Origin: Micromonospora yangpuensis
GTDB taxonomy: Bacteria; Actinomycetota; Actinomycetes; Mycobacteriales; Micromonosporaceae
Direction of reading: 5' to 3'
Length of the DNA stretch: 64,000 nucleotides
Assembly: GCF_900091615.1 (NCBI RefSeq)
Contig: NZ_FMIA01000002.1
Span: 3,534,001-3,598,000 of the forward strand
Part shown: positions 1-8,502 of the stretch, one piece after another
Position numbering within the stretch: position 1 is the stretch's first letter
Layout of the letters: the number at the start of each line of letters is the position of its first letter
The notes under the pieces: model-generated
What the model was told of the DNA's origin: nothing
What the model saw: the letters and a program-made list of their open reading frames with translations, nothing else
Databases searched by the model: none
Made by a program: the position numbers and the translations under genes

Positions 1-994
1 CGGCCGTGTCGCCACCGGCGGAGACCACGACCGGCGCGGCACAGGCCAACGCTGCCGGCAGCTTCGTCGGTACGGTGCCGGACAGCTCGGGCAGATCACG
101 GGTCGCCACGAGCTGGTAGTCGGCGGCGGCGTACCACTCGGGCATCTCCAGCGCCGGCCGGCGGGGCACGAACCGGACGTTGCGCGCCCCCACCTCGGCG
201 GCGAACTCCCGGACCCGTTGTTCCCGCTCCCCCGAGCCGACCAGGACCAGCTCCATGGTCCGCTCCAGCGGCACCGCCGCCCGTATCGCGGTCTCCAGAC
301 GCTGCCCGGCGCCGATGGTGCCGGCATGCAGCACCACACAGCGACCATCCCCACCGACCAGCCGGCGGACCTCCGGGCTCGCGCTGACCGGCCGGAACAG
401 ACGCTCGTCGGTCCAGCTGAGCACCACCCGGACCCGGTCCTCGCGAGCACCGTCGGCGACCACCAGGTCCCGCATGGCCGACGTGCCCACCACGACCCGG
501 TCCGCCGACCGGTACGCCCCCCGGGTGGCCGTGGCGAGCCGGTCCGCCCAACGCCCCGGGGTGTCGGCGGCCCACGCCCCCGGCCAGAGCCCCTGTACGT
601 GCAGCACGGTCGGCACCGCGCCCAGTACCCGGCGGACCGCGGCGGTGGCGAACACGCCCGCCGGATGCTGGCAGACGTACAACGCGTCGACGCCCCGCAG
701 GAACCGTCGGGCGACCCCCGCCGCGCTGGCGGCGAAGGAGAGGTGGCTCACCAGCGGGCCCCGGGTCGTGCCGTCACCGGTGAGCCGGGGCACCCGACGG
801 ACGGTCAGCCCCTGACTGTGCGTCTCGTGGTGCCACCGCTGCCGCCAGCCCGGGTAGACGTGCCCGCCGGGGTAGTCGGGGAAGCCGGTCAACACCCGTA
901 CCTGGTGTCCGCGCGCGGCCAGCTCCTCGGCCAGGCTGCCCGCCAGGAAGGCCGGCTCCGGCGGAAAGTGGTACGACAGCATCCCGATTCTCAC
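1..994 (-). CDS. GT4-family glycosyltransferase (3' end outside window)
   Basis: Probable WbuB-like GT-B glycosyltransferase adding a sugar to a lipid-linked polysaccharide intermediate at the cytoplasmic membrane face. The frame opens with GTG (VRIGMLSYHFPPEPAF), about 8 nt after a GGAG ribosome site. The N-terminal half has a Rossmann-type acceptor domain (GHQVRVLTGFPDYPGG, VLHVQGLWPGAW). The C-terminal half has the nucleotide-sugar region typical of GT4 enzymes (VVLHAGTIGAGQRLET, LVGSGERE, VRFVPRRPALEMPEWYAAAD, then TVPTKLPAALACAAPVVVS). About 331 residues are visible and the stop lies left of base 1. The gene is divergent from the phosphatase at 1148, and its polysaccharide-kinase neighbours support an exopolysaccharide role. 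The acceptor and donor cannot be told from the sequence. Confidence 0.85.
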   Translation of the reverse strand, partial: MRIGMLSYHFPPEPAFLAGSLAEELAARGHQVRVLTGFPDYPGGHVYPGWRQRWHHETHSQGLTVRRVPRLTGDGTTRGPLVSHLSFAASAAGVARRFLRGVDALYVCQHPAGVFATAAVRRVLGAVPTVLHVQGLWPGAWAADTPGRWADRLATATRGAYRSADRVVVGTSAMRDLVVADGAREDRVRVVLSWTDERLFRPVSASPEVRRLVGGDGRCVVLHAGTIGAGQRLETAIRAAVPLERTMELVLVGSGEREQRVREFAAEVGARNVRFVPRRPALEMPEWYAAADYQLVATRDLPELSGTVPTKLPAALACAAPVVVSAGGDTA

Positions 995-1147
995 CGGTCC
1001 GCTCTCCTTCCCGGCGCGGCGGGGCCCGGCTCCCGGCGCGCCGGCGCATACGATGCCGGCATCCCCTCACCGACCGACCGGAGGCCGCCGAGCCACGCCG
1101 ACCGGTCGACGACGCCTCGTTCGACCGCACCGTGGAGAGGGGCCCCG

Positions 1148-1702
1148 ATGGTCGACCGGATCCTGTTCGTGTGCCACGCCAACCTGTGCCGCTCGCCGAT
1201 GGCCGAGTACCTCGCCGCCGACCTGCTTGCCAAGCTGCCGGTCGCGGTGGCCAGCGCCGGCACCCACGCCGTCGAGGGCCGGCCGATGCATCCGTACGCC
1301 GCCGAGGTCGCCGCCGGCACCGGTGCGGTGCCGGCGGACTTCCGCAGCCGCCGGGTCGCCCCCGGGCAGCTCCTGGACGCGGCGCTGGTGCTGACCGCCA
1401 CCCGCAACCAACGCTCGGCCTGCGTCGCGCTGGCGCCCGCGGCGCTGCACCGGGTGTTCACGCTGCGCCAGTTCGCCCGGCTGGCCGAGCTGGCGCCGCG
1501 ACCGGAGGCCGCCACCGGCCAGCCGCTACGGGCGGCGGTACGCGCCGCCGCCCAGGCGCGGGGGCGGCTGCAGCCGGCCGCTCCCGCCGACGACGACCTG
1601 GCCGACCCGCTCGGCGGCCCGCTCGCGGATTTCCGCCAGTGTGCGCGCGTGATAGAGCGGTGCGTGCTGCCGGTCGCGGCGCTCATCGAGGCAGCCGGGT
1701 GA
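1148..1702 (+). CDS. Low-molecular-weight protein-tyrosine phosphatase (Wzb-like)
   Basis: Cytoplasmic phosphatase of 184 residues. The P-loop CX5R(S) signature is at residues 9-16 (CHANLCRS), giving nucleophile Cys9 and phosphate-binding Arg15. A later DLADPLGG segment supplies the general-acid Asp-Pro in place of the usual DPY/DPF. The ATG at 1148 was chosen because the protein then starts MVDRILFVC like family members; the open frame continues upstream only as non-homologous sequence. The gene converges on the BY-kinase gene and the two stops overlap by 20 bp, the classic Wzb/Wzc phosphatase-kinase pair that controls polysaccharide chain length. The family is certain; its substrate, the Tyr cluster of the neighbouring kinase, is inferred. 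Confidence 0.88.
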   Translation: MVDRILFVCHANLCRSPMAEYLAADLLAKLPVAVASAGTHAVEGRPMHPYAAEVAAGTGAVPADFRSRRVAPGQLLDAALVLTATRNQRSACVALAPAALHRVFTLRQFARLAELAPRPEAATGQPLRAAVRAAAQARGRLQPAAPADDDLADPLGGPLADFRQCARVIERCVLPVAALIEAAG

Positions 1703-3128
1703 GCTCCTGGGTCGGATCGGCGACCCGGTCCGGCCCGAGGAACGCGCCGTGCTGGCCGGACGGGGCCGACCGGGCGGCGGGCACCTCGATCCGGTAGCTC
1801 TCGTACCGGTACGCGTCGGCCTTGCCCAGCTTCGCCTGGTTGAGCACGCAGCCGAGCAGCCGCACGGAGACCGACTGCAGGGCGTGCGCCGCCGCACTGA
1901 CCTGGCCCCGGTCGGTGCGACCGTGCTGGCTGACCAGCAGGGCGCCGTCGGCCTGGACGGCGACCACCACTCCGTCGGTGACGCTGCTCAGCGGCGCGGT
2001 GTCGATGATCACGATGTCGGCGGACTCCCTCAGCACCACCAACAGGTCCGCCATCGCCTTGGACCCGAGCAGCTCACTGGGGTTCGGCGGGGTCGACCCG
2101 CTGGGCAGCACCAGCAGCGACTTGTCACCCCAGCGCTGCACCACGTCGCCGACCTGCACGTCACCGACGAGCACGTCGGTGAGCCCGACGCTGGACTCCA
2201 GGTTCAGGTACTCGGCGACCTTGGGGCGACGCAGGTCGGCGTCGACCAGCGCGACCCGCCAGCCGGCCTCGGCCAGGGCGATCGCCAGGTTGCAGCTGAT
2301 GGTGGTCTTGCCCTCGCCCTGCAGGGCGCTGGTCACCGCGATCACCCGGGCGGGTTCGTGCACGTCGACGAAGCGCAGGTTGGTACGCAGCTTCCGGATC
2401 GCCTCGGCGCGGGGGGAGTTGGCGGCCTCGCCGACGATCAACGGATCGGTCCGGGCGGTGCCGTCGAAGGGGATCTCGCCCAACAGCGGGCTACCGGTGG
2501 CGCGTTGCAGGCTGATGGCGTCGCGCAGCCGGGTGTCGAGTTTGGTCCGCAACACCGCCAGCGCGACCCCGGCGAGCAGCCCGCCCAGCGTGCCGAGTCC
2601 GTAGTTGCGCAGCGGTTGCGGGGAGACCGGGGTGGAGCCGACCCGGGGGCCGCCGATCACCTCGACCTTGATCGGGGCGGTGCGCCCCTCCGGTGGGGTC
2701 TCCACCTGCTTGATCAGTTCGACGAAGCCCGCCGCCACCGCCTCGGTCAGCCGCAGCGCCCGGGTCGCGTCGGTGTCGGTCACCGTGGCCCGCAGCAGCA
2801 CCGTGTCGGGGACGGTCTGCGCCGCGATCCGGCTGCGCACCCCCTCGGCCGTCAGGCCCAGCGGCTGGCGCTCCACCACGCTGGCCGCCAACCGGTCGCT
2901 CTGCAACAGGTCGACGTAGGACTTGACCCGCTGCTGCATGAAGATGCTGCCCTGGTACGCCTCGCTGACGCCCTGGTTGGGGGTGGTGACGAAGAAGGTC
3001 ACCGAGGCGGCGTACCGGGGTTGTGCGCGCAGCGTGACCAGGGTGGTGAGGCCCAGCGCCACCATGACCGTGACCAGCACGATCCACCAGTGGCGGCGAA
3101 CCGCGTGCAAGTAGTCACGAACATCCAT
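1683..3128 (-). CDS. Polysaccharide co-polymerase / BY-type tyrosine kinase (Wzz-CpsD fusion)
   Basis: Membrane protein of 481 residues that sets polysaccharide chain length and autophosphorylates on tyrosine. The Wzz domain starts at residue 1 (MDVRDYLHAVRRHWW) with a TM helix at about 15-33. A second TM lies at about 175-193. The kinase domain follows, with Walker A GEGKTT (about 271-276), Walker A' ALVDADLRRP (about 293-302) and Walker B VIIDTAP (about 373-379). The C-terminal Tyr cluster AYRYESYR holds Tyr440, 442 and 445, the expected autophosphorylation sites. The ATG at 3128 is preferred over an upstream in-frame start because GAGGAGGT sits 7-8 nt before it. It is divergent from the CapD-like gene and convergent with the phosphatase. 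Confidence 0.92.
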   Translation of the reverse strand: MDVRDYLHAVRRHWWIVLVTVMVALGLTTLVTLRAQPRYAASVTFFVTTPNQGVSEAYQGSIFMQQRVKSYVDLLQSDRLAASVVERQPLGLTAEGVRSRIAAQTVPDTVLLRATVTDTDATRALRLTEAVAAGFVELIKQVETPPEGRTAPIKVEVIGGPRVGSTPVSPQPLRNYGLGTLGGLLAGVALAVLRTKLDTRLRDAISLQRATGSPLLGEIPFDGTARTDPLIVGEAANSPRAEAIRKLRTNLRFVDVHEPARVIAVTSALQGEGKTTISCNLAIALAEAGWRVALVDADLRRPKVAEYLNLESSVGLTDVLVGDVQVGDVVQRWGDKSLLVLPSGSTPPNPSELLGSKAMADLLVVLRESADIVIIDTAPLSSVTDGVVVAVQADGALLVSQHGRTDRGQVSAAAHALQSVSVRLLGCVLNQAKLGKADAYRYESYRIEVPAARSAPSGQHGAFLGPDRVADPTQELTRLPR

Positions 3129-3317
3129 CAGCTGTACCTCCTCGAGCCGACACCGGCGGCCGGGAAATCCCCCGGAACACCCCATGTCTATGACAAAGTT
3201 TATGACGGGCTTTGATTGATGACTAATGCCCCGTTACCGGACGAAACGAATGTAGACGATGCGGCACCTCACCCGGCCGTAAACCACTCATCCGGGCCTA
3301 GAAGCCGAGGGCAGAGC
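3129..3317. promoter_or_regulatory. Divergent control region, BY-kinase / capD-like gene
   Basis: This gap of 189 bp separates two divergent polysaccharide genes. It is the most AT-rich stretch nearby. TATGAC occurs at 3189-3194 and again at 3201-3206, twelve bases apart, followed by TTTGATTGATGAC. Same-face spacing of about one helical turn suggests a regulator site or overlapping -10 elements. No known regulator box is recognised. An ATG at 3219 in frame with the downstream gene lacks a ribosome site. Confidence 0.35.
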
Positions 3318-5177
3318 ATGGACACCGCAGCACCGACCACACCCGCAGCAACCGGTGACCGGCGCCGTCGCCCGGTCCCGCGCCGCCGCGGTGCCCTGTC
3401 CTGGTTAACGCTGGACACCCTCGCCTGGTGCGGGGGACTGTCGACCGCCGCATGGACCCGCTTCGAGTTCACGCTCACCGCCGGCCAGTGCGGGTGGGTG
3501 CTGGTCACCGCACTGGCCTGCGCGGCGGTGCACGCCAGCATCGGTCAGGTCCGCCGCAGCCTGCGCGGGCACGACCCGGTGGGCAGCCTCGACGAGGCCC
3601 GCGAGCTGGCCGGCACCGCCGCGCTGGCGGCCGCCAGCGCGCTGCTGGTGATCCTGCCGATGCCGGAGCGGCCGGTGCCCGCCACCACCCCCGTGGTCGG
3701 TGCGGTCATCGCACTGTTGATCATGGCGGTCGGTCGGTCGGCCTACCGGTACCACCGGGACCGGCACCCGGGGACGAGTCAGCCGGCAACCCGCGCGCTG
3801 ATCTACGGCGTGGACGCCACCACCGCCCGGCTGGTGCGGGCGCTGCGCGCCGACCCGCTCGGCCGGTACCTGCCGGTCGGGCTGCTCGACGACGAACTCG
3901 GCAAGCGGGACCTGCGACTCGACGGCGTACGGGTACTCGGCGGCCGGCACCAGATCGGCGCGGCCCTGCAGCGCACCGGAGCCGACACGGTGATCTTCTG
4001 CATGGTCGGCTCCGACACCGGCCTGCTCCGCGACGTACGCGACCGGACCGTGCGCGCCGGCGCCACCTTCAAGGTGCTGCCGCCGCTGCACGACCTGCTG
4101 GACCGCCCGCCGGCGGTCACCGACGTACGCGACATCCAGCTCACCGACCTGCTCGGCCGGGCCCCACGGGCGGTCGCGCCGACCCGCGAACGCAACGGTC
4201 TGCGCGGTCGCCGGGTGCTGGTCACCGGAGCCGGTGGCTCCATCGGCAGCGAACTGTGCCAGCAGATCGCCCGCTGCGAACCGGGTGAGCTGATGATGCT
4301 CGACCGTGACGAGTCGGCGCTGCACGCCCTGCAGATGTCACTGTACGGGCGGGCGTTGCTCGACGGTCCGGAGCTGATCCTGGCCGACATCCGCGACGCC
4401 GAGCAGGTCAGTCGGATCATCGCCGAACGCCGGCCGGAGATCGTCTTCCACGCCGCGGCGCTGAAGCACCTGCCCCTGCTGCAACGGCACCCGGGAGAGG
4501 CGGTCAAGACCAACATCCTGGGCACCCTGAACGTGCTGGAGGCCTGCCGCGACGTCGCCGAGTTCGTCAACATCTCCACCGACAAGGCGGCCGACCCGAT
4601 CAGTGTGCTCGGCTACTCCAAGCGGCTGACCGAACAGCTGACCGCCCACTACGCCGCCCGCTCCGGCGCCCGGTACCTCAGCGTCCGGTTCGGCAACGTG
4701 CTCAGCAGCCGGGGCTCGGTGCTGACCGCCTTCCGGTCCCAGCTGGCGGCCGGACTGCCGATCACGGTGACCCACCCCGACGTCACCCGCTACTTCATGA
4801 CCAAGCAGGAGGCGGTGCACCTGGTGTTGCAGGCCGCCACGATCGGCCGGGGCGGCGAGGCCCTCGTGCTCGACATGGGCGAACCGGTCCGCATCGCCGA
4901 CGTCGCCCGCCGGCTGGCCGACGAGTCCGCCACCAACGCCGGGATCGTCTTCACCGGGCTGCGGCCCGGTGAGAAGCTGCACGAGGACCTCTTCGGCGCC
5001 GACGAGATCGACACCCGGCCCATCCACCCGCTCATCTCGCACGTCGGCGTGCCCCCGCTCAGCCCGCAGGACGCCCGGCGACTCGACCCGTACGCGGCGG
5101 TCGACGACCTGATCGCCCAGTTGGCCGCGCTCTGCGCCCAGCGGCCCGCGCTGAGTACCCTGGCCACCCCCCGGTGA
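3318..5177 (+). CDS. CapD/FlaA1-like membrane nucleotide-sugar epimerase/dehydratase
   Basis: UDP-HexNAc dehydratase/epimerase family (PglF/WbpM/CapD), 619 residues, making an activated sugar for polysaccharide. The N-terminus has about four TM helices (roughly residues 35-140). A first Rossmann-like domain follows (ALIYGVDATTARLVRAL), then the catalytic SDR domain with NAD site VTGAGGSIGSE near residue 300, STDKA near 420 and GYSKR near 432. The Tyr of YxxxK appears as GYSK, as in long-form members. The GLRPGEKLHEDLF segment near the C-terminus is typical. The start at 3318 has GAGGG 6 nt upstream; an in-frame ATG at 3219 would add 33 unconserved residues. Divergent from the BY-kinase, so probably part of the same locus. 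Confidence 0.88.
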   Translation: MDTAAPTTPAATGDRRRRPVPRRRGALSWLTLDTLAWCGGLSTAAWTRFEFTLTAGQCGWVLVTALACAAVHASIGQVRRSLRGHDPVGSLDEARELAGTAALAAASALLVILPMPERPVPATTPVVGAVIALLIMAVGRSAYRYHRDRHPGTSQPATRALIYGVDATTARLVRALRADPLGRYLPVGLLDDELGKRDLRLDGVRVLGGRHQIGAALQRTGADTVIFCMVGSDTGLLRDVRDRTVRAGATFKVLPPLHDLLDRPPAVTDVRDIQLTDLLGRAPRAVAPTRERNGLRGRRVLVTGAGGSIGSELCQQIARCEPGELMMLDRDESALHALQMSLYGRALLDGPELILADIRDAEQVSRIIAERRPEIVFHAAALKHLPLLQRHPGEAVKTNILGTLNVLEACRDVAEFVNISTDKAADPISVLGYSKRLTEQLTAHYAARSGARYLSVRFGNVLSSRGSVLTAFRSQLAAGLPITVTHPDVTRYFMTKQEAVHLVLQAATIGRGGEALVLDMGEPVRIADVARRLADESATNAGIVFTGLRPGEKLHEDLFGADEIDTRPIHPLISHVGVPPLSPQDARRLDPYAAVDDLIAQLAALCAQRPALSTLATPR

Positions 5178-5225
5178 GGCCGGGTGAGACGAGCCTCCCA
5201 CGCCGCCCCGCTCGCCCACCCGGCC
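5178..5225 (+). terminator. Possible hairpin after capD-like gene
   Basis: GGCCGGGTG (5178-5186) directly after the stop codon pairs perfectly with CACCCGGCC (5217-5225). The 30-nt loop is long and no T-run follows, so it may be a weak or Rho-dependent terminator. Confidence 0.35.
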
Positions 5226-5312
5226 CCGGGTGGCTAGAGTCTGACCTGGTGTGCCGGGAAGTCTGGTCGGCGATGGCTACGACCGTTCCCGACAGCAAGG
5301 CGGCCCACCACC

Positions 5313-6665
5313 ATGACCGAACCCCGTCCGAGTCCCGACCGCCCCCGGGGCATCGGCCGACTGTTCCGACGTACCTCCTGGCCGGAGGCCCGCTTCCTGG
5401 CCGACATCCTGCGCACCGAGACCGTCGGCGGCGGGCTGCTGCTGGCCGGCGCGGTGATCGCCCTGGTCTGGGCGAACTCCCCCTGGGGGGACCGGTACGC
5501 CGACCTCGGCGCCTGGGTGCCGCTACCCGGCGCGGACGGCCTGCACCTGGACCTGTCGCTGTCCGCGTGGGCCGCCGACGGTCTGCTGGCGATCTTCTTC
5601 TTCGTGGTGGGCCTGGAGCTCAAACGCGAGTTCGTCGCCGGTGAGCTGCGCGACCCCCGCCGCGCGGCGCTGCCCGTGGTGGCCGCGGTCGGCGGCATGG
5701 TGGCCCCCGCGCTGATCTACGTCGCGGTCAACCTCGCCGCCGGCGGCGACGCGCTGGAGGGCTGGGCGATCCCCACCGCTACCGACATCGCCTTCGCGCT
5801 GGCGGTGCTGGCCGTGGTCGGGGCGTACCTGCCGCAGGGACTGCGGGCCTTCCTGCTCACCCTGGCCGTGGTCGACGACCTGCTGGCGATCAGCATCATC
5901 GCGATCTTCTACACCGCCGACTTCAGCCCGCTGCCGCTGCTGGCCGCACTGCTGCCGATCGCCGCCTTCGGCCTCCTGGTGCAGCGGCGACGCACCTGGT
6001 GGTGGGCGTTGCTGCCGCTGGCGTTCACCGCCTGGACGCTGGTGCACGCCTCCGGGGTGCACGCCACCGTCGCCGGTGTCCTGCTCGGCTTCACCGTCCC
6101 GGTGCTCGGCGACCGTCGCGGCAAGGTCGGGCCGCCCGGCGGGGAGCACCGACCCGGGCTCGCCGAGCACCTGGAGCACCGGTGGCGGCCGATCTCGGCC
6201 GGCTTCGCGGTGCCGGTCTTCGCCTTCTTCGCCGCCGGGGTGTCGCTGCGCGACGCCGACCTGGCCGCGGTGCTCACCGACCCGATCGTGCTCGGCGTCG
6301 TCGCCGGCCTGGTGCTGGGCAAGCCGCTGGGCATCCTCGGCTCGACCTACCTGCTGGCCAGGTTCACCCGCGCCAAGCTCGACGAGGACATCGGCTGGTG
6401 GGACCTGCTCGGGGTGGCGCTGCTGGCCGGGATCGGCTTCACCGTGTCGCTGCTCATCGGCGAACTGGCCTTCGGCAGCGGCAGCCTGGCCGACGACCAC
6501 GTCAAGACCGCGGTGCTGGCCGGCTCGGTGCTCTCGGCGACGCTGGCCGCGGTGGTGCTCAGCCGGCGCAACCGCGCCTACCGGCGCATCGCCCTGCGCG
6601 AGCGGGTCGACGCCGACGGCGACGGGGTGCCCGACGTCTACCAGGACCGCCCGAACGGTCACTGA
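5313..6665 (+). CDS. nhaA: Na+/H+ antiporter NhaA
   Basis: Inner-membrane Na+/H+ exchanger of 450 residues. It opens [13 protein letters not shown], then [26 protein letters not shown] as in NhaA. The core contains [20 protein letters not shown], with the conserved ATDIAF region, and AVVDDLLAI, the ion-binding Asp-Asp pair; about 11-12 hydrophobic helices are visible. The C-terminus carries an unusual soluble tail ending in a calcium-loop-like [13 protein letters not shown] (residues 433-445). Upstream is a moderate AAGGCGG ribosome site. It stands alone and converges on the GDT1-type gene, with a strong hairpin between them. Confidence 0.93.
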   Translation: MTEPRPSPDRPRGIGRLFRRTSWPEARFLADILRTETVGGGLLLAGAVIALVWANSPWGDRYADLGAWVPLPGADGLHLDLSLSAWAADGLLAIFFFVVGLELKREFVAGELRDPRRAALPVVAAVGGMVAPALIYVAVNLAAGGDALEGWAIPTATDIAFALAVLAVVGAYLPQGLRAFLLTLAVVDDLLAISIIAIFYTADFSPLPLLAALLPIAAFGLLVQRRRTWWWALLPLAFTAWTLVHASGVHATVAGVLLGFTVPVLGDRRGKVGPPGGEHRPGLAEHLEHRWRPISAGFAVPVFAFFAAGVSLRDADLAAVLTDPIVLGVVAGLVLGKPLGILGSTYLLARFTRAKLDEDIGWWDLLGVALLAGIGFTVSLLIGELAFGSGSLADDHVKTAVLAGSVLSATLAAVVLSRRNRAYRRIALRERVDADGDGVPDVYQDRPNGH

Positions 6666-6666
6666 C

Positions 6667-6705
6667 CCGTCGGTGGGGTGCGCCGCCGGCGCACCCCACC
6701 GACGG
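6667..6705. terminator. Bidirectional terminator hairpin
   Basis: A near-perfect inverted repeat with arms of 17-19 nt (CCGTCGGTGGGGTGCGC against its complement) and a tiny loop sits between the convergent nhaA and GDT1-type genes, 2 bp past the nhaA stop and 3 bp past the other stop. Confidence 0.8.
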
Positions 6706-6708
6706 AAC

Positions 6709-7296
6709 TCAGGTCAGCTCCCGGACGGCCTCCAGGATCAGCCAGAGACCGCAGATGGTGAAGAGCGCCGCCGCACCGTACTTGATGGTGCGCTCCGGCA
6801 GCTTCCTGCCGAGCAACCGGCCGACCAGGATGGCCAACGCGTCCGCGACGACCATGCCGACGGTCGAGCCGATCCAGGTGCCGAACCAGCCGTACTGGGT
6901 GGCCAGGGTGATGGTGGCCAGCATCGTCTTGTCACCCAGCTCGGCCAGGAAGAAGGCGATACCGACGGTGACGATGGCGGACTTGGTCGACCGCTCGGCC
7001 TTGCGCTTCTCCTCCTCGGTGAGGCTGTCTCCGCGCAGGGTCCACGCGCCGAAGCCGAGGAACGCCAGGCCGGCGACCAGCGAGATCCACCCGGTGGGCA
7101 GGGTCGCGCCCAGGCCGTAGCCGATGGCCACCGAGACCAGGTGCACCACCGCGGTGGCGATGGTGATGCCGATCAACACCGGCACCGTCTTGAACCGGGT
7201 CGCGAACGTCAGTGCCATGAGCTGGGACTTGTCCCCCAGCTCCGCGACGAAGATCACGCCGAAGCTGACCACCAGCGCGACGAAGAAGCCTTCCAC
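6709..7296 (-). CDS. GDT1/TMEM165 (UPF0016) family Mn2+ exporter
   Basis: Integral membrane protein of 195 residues with six TM helices in two repeats. Each repeat carries the family signature: VAELGDKSQ in the first helix set and LAELGDKTM in the second. These acidic motifs bind divalent cation, and bacterial members export manganese (some may move Ca2+). The start is GTG with GGAAGG about 8 nt upstream (residues EGFFVALVVSFGVIF follow). The gene is directly downstream of a yybP-ykoY riboswitch on the same strand, which independently supports a manganese role. It ends at a hairpin shared with nhaA. Confidence 0.9.
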   Translation of the reverse strand: MEGFFVALVVSFGVIFVAELGDKSQLMALTFATRFKTVPVLIGITIATAVVHLVSVAIGYGLGATLPTGWISLVAGLAFLGFGAWTLRGDSLTEEEKRKAERSTKSAIVTVGIAFFLAELGDKTMLATITLATQYGWFGTWIGSTVGMVVADALAILVGRLLGRKLPERTIKYGAAALFTICGLWLILEAVRELT

Positions 7297-7335
7297 AGGA
7301 ACACCTTCCCGATCCAGGCCGGGAAGAGGATCACA

Positions 7336-7460
7336 GGCGCCCTCGACCCGGCTGCGACAGCCTGAGTCGAAGGTCTCGCCCGCCCTGGGAACAGGGCCGC
7401 GTGGCCGGACGCGGAACGCGCCAGTATGTCGACCACGACATTGGGGGCTACTCCCCTTCG
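7336..7460 (-). promoter_or_regulatory. yybP-ykoY manganese riboswitch
   Basis: Read on the minus strand, the leader of the GDT1-type gene contains the two conserved arms of the Mn2+ riboswitch. The 5' arm is GGGGAGTAGC (7456-7447) followed by GTCGACATACTGGCG. The 3' arm is GGCGAGACCTTCGACTC, embedded in paired segments. Order and spacing match the RF00080 class, and the 3' end lies about 40 nt before the GTG start. In the family Mn2+ binding switches on exporter genes. A covariance-model search was not possible here; the match is by eye. Confidence 0.88.
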
Positions 7461-7536
7461 CGCCGTCAGCCTAGCCCACCCCGGCCCGCCAGAAGGCCCC
7501 TGGGTGAAGGGCGTCACCCCGGGGGCCTGGCGCGAG

Positions 7537-8502
7537 TCAGTCCGCCCGGGCGAGAGTCACCCCGAACAGCCCTTCGGGATCGGTCCAGTGCTGCTCGGCG
7601 GCGAACCCCGCGCCGGTCAGCTCCGCGGCGATGCCCGCCGGACGGAACTTCGCCGACACCTCGGTACGCAGTTCCTCCCCGGCGGCGAAGTCGACGCTCA
7701 GGTCGAGCACCCGGACCCGCATCGCCCGCCGGGCCCGCAACCGCATCTCGATCCACTCCCGCTCGGCGTCCCAGAGCGCGACGTGGTCGAAGGCCTCCGG
7801 CTCGAAGTCCGCCCCGAGTTCCCGGTTGAGCACCCGCAACACGTTGCGGTTGAACTCGGCCGTCACCCCCGCCGCGTCGTCGTAGGCCGGGACCACCACC
7901 TGCGGGTCCTTGACCAGGTCGGTACCGATCAGCAGCCAGTCCCCGGCCTCCAGGCCGGCCCGGGTGGCGGCCAGGAAGGCGGCCCGCTCGGCCGGCAGCA
8001 GGTTGCCGATGGTGCCGCCGAGGAAGACCACCAGCCGTCGGCCACCGGTGGGCATCCGGTCGAGATGCCGGGTGAAGTCGCCGACGATGCCGCGTACTCG
8101 CAGGCCCGGATAGTCGGTGGCGATCTGCTCGGTGGACTGCCGCAGCGCGCTTACCGAGACGTCCAGCGGCACGAAGGTGCCCAACCCGCCGCGCCGGGTG
8201 AACGCGTCCAGCAGCAGCCGGGTCTTCTCCGACGATCCCGAACCCAACTCGATCAGGGTCTTCGCCCCGGTCAGCCCGGCGATCTCGGCGGCCCGCCGCT
8301 GCAGGACCGTGCGTTCGGCCCGGGTCGGGTAGTACTCGGGCAGCCGGGTGATCTCCTCGAACAGCTCACTGCCCCGGGCGTCGTAGAACCACTTCGGCGG
8401 CAGCCACTTCGGGCTGGCGGTCAGGCCGGTCCGCACGTCGTGGCGCAGACCGCGGTCGAGGTCCCGCTCCTCCAGGTAGATCTCCAGTGGCTCCGCGTTC
8501 AT
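7537..8502 (-). CDS. egtD: L-histidine N-alpha-methyltransferase EgtD
   Basis: SAM-dependent enzyme that trimethylates histidine to hercynine, the first committed step of ergothioneine synthesis. 321 residues, the usual EgtD length. Seen in the sequence: WLPPKWFYDARGSELFEEIT and LPEYYPTRAE near the N-terminus (histidine site), SAM motif LIELGSGSSEKT, and VVFLGGTIGNLLPAE. The C-terminus reads AEQHWTDPEGLFGVTLA. The ATG at 8502 has AAGGGG about 8 nt upstream. It is the last gene of the egtABCD operon. The egtC frame runs 137 nt into it, which is unusual. Confidence 0.95.
   Translation of the reverse strand: MNAEPLEIYLEERDLDRGLRHDVRTGLTASPKWLPPKWFYDARGSELFEEITRLPEYYPTRAERTVLQRRAAEIAGLTGAKTLIELGSGSSEKTRLLLDAFTRRGGLGTFVPLDVSVSALRQSTEQIATDYPGLRVRGIVGDFTRHLDRMPTGGRRLVVFLGGTIGNLLPAERAAFLAATRAGLEAGDWLLIGTDLVKDPQVVVPAYDDAAGVTAEFNRNVLRVLNRELGADFEPEAFDHVALWDAEREWIEMRLRARRAMRVRVLDLSVDFAAGEELRTEVSAKFRPAGIAAELTGAGFAAEQHWTDPEGLFGVTLARAD

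Noticed and set aside
3219-3317. Upstream ATG/TTG start for the CapD-like gene
   Set aside because: No ribosome site and unconserved residues; the ATG at 3318 has GAGGG at good distance.
5523-6662. 379-codon minus-strand open frame across nhaA
   Set aside because: Antisense shadow; the plus strand carries a complete NhaA with TM helices and ion-binding Asp pair.
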